NCBI GenBank assembly: GCA_038093975.1
Contig: JBBPTG010000094.1
Span: 1-64,000 of the forward strand
Direction of reading: 5' to 3'
Origin: Chalciporus piperatus
Taxonomy: Eukaryota > Basidiomycota > Agaricomycetes > Boletales > Boletaceae
Length of the DNA stretch: 64,000 nucleotides
Position numbers and translations under genes: made by a program
Notes under the pieces: model-generated
Database searches by the model: none
Seen by the model: only the letters and a program-made list of their open reading frames with translations
Told to the model about the DNA's origin: nothing
In this document: positions 1 through 10,684 of the stretch, piece after piece
Layout of the letters: the number at the start of each line of letters is the position of its first letter
Position numbering within the stretch: position 1 is the stretch's first letter

Positions 1-560
1 GTCTTATAGCCCAAAAAATGATGGGCTGAGTGACAGTCCGCGGATCTTCAGTGCCAGTGGGATTGATGTGTGTTTACGACAAAATCATCAGCGACCGAGG
101 ACCACAATTTGCATCTGAGCTCGCTCATGAACTAGGACAAATCCTCGGATATGACCTTTCGATGGGGAAACCAAACATGTTAACCAGAAGGTAGAAACCA
201 CCAGCAAATCTCTGTTCTATCTCATGATGAACCCTTCCCTCAGTGATCACCGAGTCTGCTCTACCAGCTGTTGAAGATCGCCTCCACTCTCTCACCATTG
301 CCAGAGATGAAGTTCACCCCATATTCCATGCTGCTCTCCTGGACCACATACATGTCCACTGTCCTATATACCAATGCTTAAAGCACTCTCCAACATGGTA
401 CAATCATCAGGAAATAGTATAGCACAAATGGCCTGTTATGGCATAGGGGTTTTTTTCCTGATGATATCAAACTATGGAAGCAGACTAAGCATCTCAAGGG
501 AAGTAAGTAGATGTCATGTGTATCATGGTCACTTCAATGGAGAGACTGACATTAGGCGCG
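1..560 (+). mobile_element. Ty3/gypsy retrotransposon remnant (integrase region of pol)
   Basis: The + strand from position 81 reads KIISDRGPQFASELAHELG, the integrase core signature of Ty3/gypsy elements (SDRGPQF). The frame then degrades. A second in-frame block from about 243 reads ALPAVEDRLHSLTIARDEV, which resembles the region after the integrase core in fungal gypsy polyproteins. There is no intact ORF, no reverse transcriptase and no recognisable LTR pair in the window, and the element runs off the left edge. It is a dead 3' pol fragment. Confidence is high for the family and low for its exact right border. Confidence 0.75.
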
Positions 561-800
561 CACGTGATGTTTGATGTTAGCGCGCACAGTGCGCGCCCGT
601 GCGCGTCAACGCGCACACCCAGATTTTTGTTCTTTTGGTTCATTCTAGGCATCATCTGGGATGTGTTTCATGACTATCATCACATATCTTCTATGAAGCC
701 CTCTCTTGACTTCTTCAATGAAGCAATTCACAGCTAGTCCCCAGCTAGCCCCTAACTTTCCCTAACGTCACCCCTAACTTTTGTTTGCAATATCTTGCAG

Positions 801-1372
801 GGAGTAAACCATAACCCTGATCCAACCATGACCCAACCCCTGTTTCTGGGGGGTCAAAAGGCATATTGGAGAGGATATATGAGGATATATGAGGGGTTGA
901 GGGGGGGGTCAAAATCTGCGATTTTTCACTCTCCTAGGCCAGGGGGGGTCTAAACAAAGGTATTACTGTCTATTTGGAGTGTTTTGGGAAGCACTGGCAT
1001 GCTTTAAATACTGGCGCGCACGGGCGCGCACGGCGCGCATGCGCGCACCCGGATTCATGGGCATGAATCCTGGGTAAGATTATTAGGGAGTAAACCATAA
1101 CCCTGATCCAACCATGACCCAACCCCTGTTTCTGGGGGGTCAAAAGGCATATTGGAGAGGATATATGAGGATATATGAGGGGTTGAGGGGGGGGTCAAAA
1201 TCTGCGATTTTTCACTCTCCGAGGCCAGGGGGGGTCTAAAGAAAGGTATTACTATCTATTTGGAGTGTTTTGGGAAGCACTGGCATGCTTTAAATACCAG
1301 CGCGCACGGGTGCGCACGGCGCGCATGCGCGCACCCCGATTCATGGGCATGAATCCTGGGTAAGAGTATTAG
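801..1372. repeat. Tandem duplication of a 286-bp GC-palindrome unit
   Basis: Two nearly identical copies lie head to tail, 801-1086 and 1087-1372. Both begin ggagtaaaccataaccctga and end with a block dense in alternating GCGCGCAC motifs, then a gcatgaatcctgggtaaga tail. I see only a handful of differences, for example a cta/cga change near the middle. A related GCGCGCAC cluster occurs at 555-620. The repeat directly follows the gypsy relic and has no coding potential, so it is probably untranslated or LTR-proximal sequence of that element family. Confidence 0.8.
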
Positions 1373-1662
1373 GTAAAATTGCAAACACTTTGGTATTGAT
1401 CCCTGCTTGTCTATGGTCAACTGCATGGTAACTCAGGTATGCCGAGAAGCGTCACGGATGCCACGGCTAAGGTCATACGGCGCAAAGAGGTGTAGACTAG
1501 GTTAAGTATACTATGAAAGGAGATCAAGTCATGCGTAATCAACAAATGTCTGTAGTTTCTTGGCAGTCCTTGGGGGGAACTTCAATGCGACAAGTTTATC
1601 TCCAAAGGTGCGCACGATGTCAGCGACACCCGATTTCAGAGCTGGATCAAGAAAAAAGAACA

Positions 1663-3876
1663 TCAGGGAAGAAAACGTGGAAAAGGAAGTGACTGACCGT
1701 CTGCCACGACACCAATCACCTCAGTGGCTCTTGCAACTTCGATCCTCATGCGTTCTTTCTCGCCGAGGACCTTGAAGTCATTCGCTGTAACCTCTTCAGG
1801 CGTGGGGGGCACATAAAGCTTGGTGACCTCGACCTGGTAGTCCTCGAGTGCGGAAAGGAATGATAAGAAGGCCTCGAGAATTCGAGGGATGTCGCGTTGG
1901 ACAACGCCGTATCGATCCTCAGCGAGTGATGCACAAACCAGGCCAGACAGCACTAAGATTAGTGAGCATAGGGCATCGGGAGCGTATTTTCTGTGAGCCC
2001 TACCTTGGACTATGAGAGCATCCAATTCTCGATTCGGGAGACATTGTTCCGCAACTTTATTGATTCGATCCCTGGTCCACCACTCGTCCCATTTACCGGC
2101 CACCTCTCGGCACCACGACGGCGAGTGTTGCATGATCAAGGTCCAACATGACGCCTTTACGCGCGTGACGATGGCGCGGACGGGAGACGGCGTAGTGGTG
2201 GTGGCGACCGTTTTCGCCGATAGAGAGGCCGTGACAGTGGGGATAGCGGATACAGACCGGAAGAGCTCAGGCACAGGAGCCTCCGGGGCTAGCGTGGCCA
2301 CCTCGGAAGCTGCAACCTCTGTCACCTTGGACAGCTCCGAATCCGAGGCGAACGTATTGAGGACTTTGGACATGGGGGATTGCGGAGGAGCTTTGTATAT
2401 CGCTTTTCGCAGAAGAGGTGATGATGGCGACTGCGAGAGTTTTGAAACAGCAGGTGGTGCTGGCGGGGCGGCGGGAGCAGGCGTACCGCGACGCAAGAAT
2501 GTCTGGTAGTCCTGACCCAACCGCGAAAGCGATTCACGTGCCAAGGTATTCCAAAGGCTCGGGCTGAACTTCTGATCGGAGAAGAGGGCAGTTCGCCGAG
2601 TAGCAGTGGAAGGATGATCATCAACAGCGACGTCGCGAAGCTCGGCATAGGCGAAGTGGAGGTAGAATGGATTCGCAGATGTGATGCCAGAGATGAGCGT
2701 CACGTTGGGGTCTGCGGTCGCAGATGAGACTTTAATCGGCTAAGGGGGTTGAATACATGAGACGTGTTAGAAAATCGATGCGTACCTGTGGAACATAAAC
2801 GTCGAATAAGGATTCCGCAAATTCCCAATTTGCGAGCGTTGACAAAGCGAGGCAAAAGGCGTGAGACTCTAGCGATATATGTCGTAACGGAAGGCTCAGT
2901 GTCCAAGGGCCCCTGACGAAATGACCAACGAATGGCTTGAGCAGACTCCGCACGAGAGGTACCCTGAGTAGCAATGGCAAGATTGCCAGCCTTGCGAAGC
3001 CAACCGCGATGTTATACAGCACGAATGACGAAAACGTGAACAGCGTGACAATCATGAGGAGCCTGACCATATTCTTCGGGATGAAAGGCTTGATTTGGAT
3101 GCGAGTTAAGGTGTGAAAACCGAACTCGGCGGAAAGAGACTTACCGCATCCAACGACGATTGGACCTTACCCCAACGGAACGCAAAGCGCTCAAGCATCA
3201 CGTTTCGAAGCATGAAACTGATCGATATCCATATCTGTGCTAAAATGAGAAAGATGAGTTGTCCATTCAGATAATACGGGTGCCTCCTGTTAAACGAATG
3301 AATGATGATGCGTAGCCCGCGTGAAATGTCACGCACTTCGACTGCGCAAATACGCTCAGACGCATATCCTCGCTGTTTGGCCATACACGCATGATTTCAA
3401 TCAATAAGAGAAGCATTGAGGATGGTACGTAGACCGCAATCCATCGACGGGTGCTTGAATTTGCAAGGGCGGTTGCCACCGTTTTCGACGGCGATGAAGT
3501 AGGGGCCGAGTTAGCTAAATGGGGGGTCAGCGGCGAGTGAGACAATACCGAGATTATGCACACCCATCAAGAAAGCCTTCCGCGCGACTACGATGGGCAA
3601 GACCCCAACAATCCACGTGAGGGTAGCGTTGACCCAAGTGTTGGGCCGGAACAACCGTAGAACGAAACTGGAATCGTTTTCACCCGCCAGAAATACAGAA
3701 GAAGCGAGGGTGAACGCGGCGGAATATGCGAATATGTTATAGGTTAGCCTATGGCTAAGCACAGACTTCGCCAAAGGCTCGAACGCGAGTGCTGCAGGTG
3801 GCACTATAGTGGAGGGGCGCGGTGCGAAAGTCGTACTCATCGTAACCGTCCTTGTCGACGTACTTGCGCTAGACAT
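1663..3876 (-). CDS. NDC1: Nuclear pore / spindle pole body membrane protein NDC1
   Basis: Ndc1 is a polytopic nuclear-envelope protein that anchors nuclear pore complexes and, in fungi, the spindle pole body. Six exons (3876-3564, 3514-3337, 3286-3145, 3088-2786, 2739-2004, 1952-1663) join through five introns of 46-56 nt to 653 residues. The N-terminal half has about six hydrophobic segments, including an opening block with RLTYNIFAYSAAF and a later W-x-x-G-VLPIVVARKAF stretch, as in the family. The soluble C-terminal half carries the conserved block EDRYGVVQRDIPRILEAF. A low-complexity Ala/Pro/Ser stretch sits in exon 5. I chose the ATG at 3876; an in-frame ATG at 3975 would add 33 residues that look like untranslated leader. 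The 51-nt intron at 1953-2003 contains no stop, so its retention would not break the frame. Family assignment rests on recognised sequence blocks. Confidence 0.85.
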
Positions 3877-5288
3877 GGCTCGACGTGAGCGCCTGAACCA
3901 GAGGAGGTAGGTCACCGGGTTGTGGACTCTGGTGGCAGTTTGACTGGAATATAGACGCGTCTTTCTCACGGTCATCGGATTCAGATGATTGCCAGTGCCC
4001 TCCAGACTGTGTCATCGAGGCAAATATGGTACTAAATGGTGGGCGCACTCAGGTGACCGTTCGCAATGTGCACTTGAGCAAGCAAACAAAGTTGTTCCTA
4101 GTATTAGGTCTTGGTTAATCAAAGCCTCAGCTCCTTCATCCCACCTGATATCATCCTTTGAAGGTACCTTCCTGTGTCTCGGCTTTCGGAGTCACGAATG
4201 CCTCTCATTATCACTTTCGCCAGCGGCACTGTTCGCACACAGAAAAAGTGCGACTGTGGAGCAAGAGAGCGAAACTACGTGCTTGTCCTCCTTGCTCCGC
4301 GGTTGCACAGTCTGGCACTCCGTCGCTCCATCTCCTCGGGTAAGGGTACGAGAGCGACAGCAGGGCGAAAGCAAGGAGGACCCAAAAAGGGAATGAAGCA
4401 GCGAGAATTCGAGTACGCGTACGAAACAGCCTGCACTTAGTCTCCCGTAAGCAGACCCAAGAGTCGGGATGAAGACAGTCGTTCACCCTCCACTAGGGCC
4501 TGCACTAGCCTCTAGGTGTGGCTCACAGCCGTCTCATTGGCTGGTTCAATCTGTGTTTGTCCGTGCTGCTCCAACCAGAGGTGAGTAAATATTCCTGTCT
4601 CAAACATACTAAGCATTAGTTATGCATCGAACACTAATTCCTACGTCGATCGAGAGCAGCTTGAATTTCGAACGGGACTCGAAACTTCTGGTCTCCCGTA
4701 GGCAGCCCCTTAGGTAGGAAGACATTCGTTCCTACCCTTCCGAAACTTCCGCGATGACGAGCCCAACCGACATGCCGTACTTACCAGTCGGTCTGGATAC
4801 GGCGCGCTCTGGGTGAAGGTTTGCCCGCTACGGCGTTCTCTTTGTAGAACTGGAGGCCACCTCGTCTTCCAGTTTGTCTGGGATACAGCTGGTCTCCTAG
4901 TATCCCTGTGCGAGCTACTAGCATGTGTTGTTGGAAACGTCGCGTGCGGAGATCATGAAGAACGCTCTGACAGACTCCCGCACGTTGAATTTTGACCAGA
5001 GTAGAAACTCGGAGGTCATGATGCGAATCGGAGGGTGGCGAACGATCGACACCTGACACGGCGGACTGGGAGAAATGCAACATAATTTAAAGGTAGAAGA
5101 GGACATGCCAATAATATGTGATCCGCAAATCGAAATATGTGTACGTATGTAAAGGATGACGTTGAATAAAATGCTGACCAAATGCTGACCACCATCTTGT
5201 CCGCGAAGTATACGGGGGACACTGAAAGAAACGCCGACCAATCATCTAGTCCGCCGATGATACGGCTTCAACCCGCGCTGCCAATCGC
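3877..5288. other. Intergenic region with short dispersed repeats
   Basis: This holds the NDC1 promoter and the 3' flank of the unknown gene at 5289. Many short ORFs exist on both strands, but none looks like a protein or splices into one. The notable content is two copies of a short repeat at 4441-4498 and 4692-4735, with a third copy far away near 43741. Confidence 0.6.
4441..4498. repeat. Dispersed short repeat, copy 1
   Basis: The stretch contains cagacccaagagtcgg, then atgaagacag, then ttcaccctccactagg. Nearly the same string occurs at 43741-43791, about 39 kb away. A weaker copy starting with the same tctcccgta lies at 4692-4735. The origin is unknown; it may be the end of a small non-autonomous element. 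Confidence 0.6.
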
Positions 5289-6316
5289 TCACCAACTTTT
5301 CCTGGGTCCCAGGCCGATCTCCTTTCCCGTGTTATCCCTCATTGCCCTCACGCCCCAGAAAGCGAATTTGTACTTGGCCCCGTTTCCGTGTCCTCCCTTT
5401 CTATACATGCTATCGTAGCACACACTGAAGGAGAAGAAGCCTTCGAAGAGTTCTCTCAATAAACCGTTCTCCTGTTTGGCCCACACGCGCTTGATTTTGA
5501 AAACGCCCTTGGCACTCTTGATACCACATATCACGACTAGTCCAGTGCGCCCCACAAGGCCCGGCCCCGCGACGCTGTACTCCGGGGCTTGTACGGACGT
5601 CAGTTCTGTGGGCGTGTATGTAAGTGACTTCTTGTAGGTGAATGCGTCGAGTGTGATGTCGAATGGTCGTTCGAGCACTGGATCGAGGATGGATGAGCTC
5701 TCGAAACGCCCTAGAGGAGGGGCGACAGCGACCGAGTTCCCGGTTATAGGTGCGAGGAAGCAACGTGCGGTATAGTCGTGTTTCGCTTGGGAAGTGAGGA
5801 TCCTGTAGTATACTGCGGAATAATCGGGTGCCTTGCCTCCGGGGGGTAGACATAGTTTGGTGAGGAACGGCAAATACATCCCATACAAATCGAAGTTGCC
5901 GGAGAAAGTCGGTGGTTGCACAGAAGGCTGGAGGACAACGATGGGCTGGAGTAAGCTCGGCGGTCCAGTTGGTTCCGTGATACGATCCGTCGCAGTGAGG
6001 GGTACGCGTCCTTTGGCTGACTTGACCGGCGAGGACGGTTTGGGACGCGACACGCTTTGATGCTGGACAGGCTGTGGTGCACTGGCCGAGCGGTTCTGCG
6101 CTTCTTGGGATGCCTTGTTCCGCTTTGTGGGGCGACGAGAGACCTTATCGGATGGTACTGGAGCGCTAACCTGACTATGAGCCGGCTCTGGCGAAGGGGG
6201 ATGTCTCTTCAAGTTCCCCGACGAAGTGGAGGGGGATGATCCTATCTGCTAGATGAATTGGATCAACCCAGAGTTCATCAGAATCACACCATGAGACTCG
6301 CCTGCGTGCGGTGCAT
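5289..6316 (-). CDS. Hypothetical protein, Pro/Ser-rich N-terminus
   Basis: I do not recognise this protein. A single long frame (5289-6212) has about 100 residues rich in Pro, Ser and basic residues, including a possible nuclear signal (RRPTKRNK). A compact domain of about 200 residues follows, with many aromatics and Gly, ending in the charged tail GKEIGLGPRKSW. The long frame has no ATG at its upstream end. A plausible 44-nt intron (6246-6289, GT-AG, acceptor ctagcag) joins it to a nine-codon first exon whose ATG is at 6316, or the last codon of that exon could be the start. The gene is divergent from the beta-glucosidase gene. Existence as a gene is likely; the first exon is tentative and the function unknown. 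Confidence 0.6.
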
Positions 6317-7110
6317 CGTAACACCGGGGCGATGATGGCGAGAGGAAGGCAAGGCTAGTGGCAAGCAGTCGAACGACGCGTCGTGAGTCACGTGAGGCAG
6401 AACTCAACCAACTTGGTCCAACTCCATGGTCATCGAAATCATTGATCCATTACAATTTAATGCGGCTGCCATCCTGAAATTCACTCCACCTGATCAAAAT
6501 TGACAGCGGTCCGAGCTTCATCCTCGTGCCTGCTCATCAGGCATTTTATTTCCCCCTTGAGGTGTCCTATCCAGGTCTGTGCGACTTATTTGTAATTTTC
6601 AGTTTTTCCATCAGTGGTTTTCTTGTCTAATGTGATGAAGGGCCCCCCTTTCTTGTCTTTTTCACCACGTTAGGTTACTCCCGGCGGCCGGAATTCACGA
6701 ACCAAGTGCCATTCAACCAGACTCCGTCTTCCTCACCTCCCTGACAGTAATGATACTTAATCCTTTGACTCACCACCGGTTACAGGTTTGCGAGCTTCGA
6801 CCACCAACGATGTCGCTCGCGCATATCAGTCGCATCATGACGAATCATACGGCTCCCCGCATCGATCCTCCGTGCGCTAACGTCATTCTAGTAGAGCATT
6901 TCAGGCTTTCAGCTTCACATTTGGAGCGGCAGTTCCGTCACTTCTGCGTCGCCACGGAGTAACCTCGGACGTCGATTTATTCCCGTCTGGTCACGTGCCC
7001 TGATATGAGAGCTTTAAGATGAGTGCGGGGAATGGGAGTTGGAGATTTCGTGCTTTATTTTCCCTCTTGGAGCAGCCCCGACGTGTCCTCAGTCAACTGC
7101 ACCAGATAAC
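6317..7110. promoter_or_regulatory. Divergent intergenic region upstream of beta-glucosidase
   Basis: About 800 bases separate the start of the unknown protein (-) from the beta-glucosidase start at 7111 (+), so the region should hold both promoters. T-rich and CT-rich tracts occur around 6540-6660. I could not identify a specific regulator site with confidence, and there is no coding sequence. Confidence 0.5.
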
Positions 7111-10100
7111 ATGCCTCCTTCAGATTTTGCCAACGCAAACGTCGACGACATCGTCGAGCAGCTCACAACAGATGAAGCTATCTTGCTAACAGCAGGTGTC
7201 GGCTTTTGGCACACCCACGCGATCCCGCGGCTCGGTGTCCCAGCTATCAAGGTCAGTAAATGTGCATCGTCGTCTGATTTGTCGTTCTGATCCCTCCGTA
7301 CTAGGTCAGCGATGGCCCCAACGGCAAGTATATCATTCACCAGCTTACCCGTCATGCTTATCCATGTATAGGTATCCGAGGAAACCATTTCTTCATGAGC
7401 ACGCCCGCAAAGTGTTTGCCGTCAGCAACTGCTCTTGGAGCAACGTGGGACACGGAACTCATCGAGAAAGCCGGGTTGAAGCTGCTGGCTGGCGAAGCCA
7501 AGCTCAGAGCTGCTTCTGTTATTCTTGCTCCCACATGCAACATACAACGGGTGCGATTGTTCCACCATTGTCTCTTGCGCAAACGATTGACCACGACCAC
7601 TACAGAACCCACTCGGTGGACGGGTAAGATACCCAGAAAACAACGATTCGATCAATATGCACTAATGGACTTCAGGCTTTTGAAAGCTTCTCTGAAGACC
7701 CCTTGTTATCCGGAACGATGGCTGCTGCCTATGTCAAAGGCGCCCAGAAGGGTGGCGTTGGATGCACGATCAAACACTTCGTGTACGTTTTTTAGAATCA
7801 TCTAAAAGGAAAACAGCCTCACTCCCTTCCTCAGCTGCAACGATAAGGAAAATGATCGAATGGCATATGATAGTATACTCAGCGAACGTGCTCTCCGTGA
7901 GATTTACCTCTTGCCGTTCATGCTTGCACAAAAGCATGCAAAGCCTTGGGCTGTCATGACCGCGTGAGTACTCCAGAACCGATCATACTTCCGCGTTCGC
8001 TCACCATCTGGTGTTCGTATTCTTAGCTACAACCGTGTCAACGGTACTCACGCGTCTGAGAACCGTCACTTGCTGCAAGACATCCTCCGAAATGAATGGA
8101 AATTCGATGGATTAATCATGAGTGACTGGTATGATTTTTCTTTGCGGAACAGAGCATTTGTTGACATGAACGTTGCTTTGCAGGTTCGGTGTTTACAGCA
8201 TCGACCTCAGTATCAATGCTGGCCTGGACCTCGAGATGCCTGGCACGAACAAATGGCGAACGCTTGATCTGATGAACCGATCAGTTGTGTCCCGCAAACT
8301 GACGGTCAGGACTCTTAAGGAGCGTGCAAGAAAGGTTCTTGAATTAGCTAAGCGCGCTGCACAAGAAGCTCCCGAGGTGAACCTCTTCGGTCAATGATAT
8401 TTCGTACTATGCAACTGATGCCCCCCTCCAGATCTTGGACGGAGATGGTCTCGAACGCACTGTCGAGAGTGAAGAAGACAAGGCTCTCATGCGCGAGCTC
8501 GCAGCAGAGTCCATTGTTCTGTTGAAGAACGAAAACAACCTTCTCCCTCTTCAACCCCAGAGTTTGAAGAAAGTAGCCATTGTCGGCGGCAATGCTCAGG
8601 CCGTTGTCTTGTCCGGCGGTGGTTCTGCTGCTTTAAAACCCTCATACTTCGTATCCCCTTACCAAGGCATCGTTAATGCGCTCCCAGAGAACGTGGAGGT
8701 CACTTACGGCGAGGGTGCAAGCAGTACGTCATTCATCGGTCCTTTCTGGACAGGTAACTGATCCTGTTCTAGCGTACATGGAAATGCCCACGCTTGATTA
8801 CGAGCTCACGACCCCATCTGGAGAACGCGGATGGATCGGTACTTGGTACACTCACGAAAGTGACGACAGCCTGGCCCCAGTCTCCACGCCGTTTGGATCC
8901 CGACTTGTGGACGAGACTCGGATCTACATCAGTACATCTGCACCAAAGGGCATCACCAAGAAGTGGACTATGAAACTTGAGGGCCAGCTTAAGCCTAGGG
9001 CTCGCGACTGCACGTTCGAGTTCGGTTTGACTGTATCCGGCAGGGCCAAGGTGGATTCGCTATTTCCCTTGGAAATGATTTACTAACGGGCTTTATGTCA
9101 GCTTTATGTCGATGGCAAGTTGATCATCGACAACTGGACGCGTCAGCGCCGCGGAGATTCGTTTTTCAACAGCGGTTCGCAAGAGGAGAAGGGCAGAGCC
9201 GAGCTCAAAGCAGGCGTCAAGCACAACATTCTTGTCGAGTTTTGCAATGTCAGAGGTCCTGCTGATGGCGACGAGGATGAGATGACCCAGGACACCAATG
9301 CTGGTGTACGTCTCGGGGGTGCCGAAGTACAGGACCCTGACGTCAAGATGGCCGAAGCTGTCAAGCTGGCATCTGAGGCGGACGTTGTCATCGCCGTTGT
9401 TGGTTTGAACGGCGATTGGGAGACTGAGGGTTATGACAGGAAGACTTTGGCCCTTCCCGGCCGCACCGACGAGTTGATTACCAAGGTTTTGGCCGCGAAC
9501 CCGAACACCATTGTGGTCACTCAGTCTGTAAGCTCACTCTCCCCGAGTCTCGTTCGCGCATCTTCTGACTTGCCCTCCTTGGTAGGGTTCCTCGATCACG
9601 CTTCCCTGGGCGGACTCTGCTCCCGCTATCGTCCACTCCTGGTATCTCGGCAACGCGACCGGCAACGCCATCGCAGATGTCCTTTTCGGGAAGAAGAACC
9701 CGTCTGGCAAGCTTTCGTTGACATTCCCCAAGAGACTTGAGGACGTCTCTGCACATGGTCACTTCCACTCTGAGAATGGCGTTGTGCGATATGGAGAAGA
9801 CCTCTTTGTTGTAAGGGTCAAACCCGCGTATCCATAGTCGCAGTCCTAACGCTTTGATTTCACCTCTAGGGCTACAGACACTTCCAACACCGTGGCATCG
9901 CCCCTCAGTTCTCGTTTGGGTATGTTATTTACAGCCTCTATCCGAGCCATAAAGCCGTCGCTGACCGTTTTGTTTCCCAGACACGGTCTGTCATATACCA
10001 CATTTGCGTACTCCGACCTCCAGCTGTCGGAGCCTGTGATCGAAAACGGCGATTTCAACCTCACAGCCGAGCTCACCGTGACCAACACCGGGTCCGTCGC

Positions 10101-10389
10101 AGGATCTGAAATCGTGCAGTTGTACGTCTCAATGCCAACGACGTCCGATCTGACGCACCCTCCGTTCCTGCTCCGTGCATTTGGAAAGGTCAAGAACCTC
10201 GCACCAGGGGCAAGCGAGCGTGTTGTGCTCACGCTCGACAAGTACGCTGTGTCCTACTGGGAAGACCGGATCTCGCGCTGGGTGATCGAGCGCGGTGAGT
10301 ACGGATTGAGCATTGGCCCAAGCAGTGACGTGTTGCCGTTGGCGACCACATTCGTGGTGAAGAAGGGATTGGAATGGAACGGCTTGTGA
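7111..10389 (+). CDS. Beta-glucosidase, glycoside hydrolase family 3
   Basis: Hydrolyses terminal beta-D-glucosyl residues such as cellobiose. There is no signal peptide after the ATG at 7111, so an intracellular enzyme is likely. Fourteen exons give 855 residues. In order: GH3 N-terminal barrel with [27 protein letters not shown] and IKHF; the nucleophile Asp in IMSDWFGVYS (around exons 7-8); the C-terminal GH3 sandwich starting at [15 protein letters not shown]; a PA14-like insert ([12 protein letters not shown]); and a fibronectin-III-like end ([16 protein letters not shown]). Length and layout match fungal PA14-containing GH3 enzymes. Two exons are tiny: 7305-7323 (19 nt) and 7606-7623 (18 nt, encoding NPLGGR). 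The intron at 7324-7371 begins GC, not GT, with the gcaagt context typical of GC-AG introns. The frame is intact throughout. Confidence 0.93.
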
Positions 10390-10684
10390 AAGTCTCGACG
10401 AGGAAATGAACTTCACGGAACTACCTGTATTTGTACCACATCTTGCAATGATCAATCGATACGAAGACTTTCGTGGTCTGGCCATGTTCGCTGTATCCTT
10501 CGAGGATGTCGGGGTGAGAGCGTACACGTGTAATATTACAGACAACATTGTTCGAACTACAGTGATATGATACAGTCAGGGTGCCAGCCTTTGCCTATAC
10601 AATACATACATGGTCTCCGCAACTGGGGGCGAGAAAAAGGGCGTCGCAGTCGTGTCAGAATCATATTTGAAACATAAATGGAGT

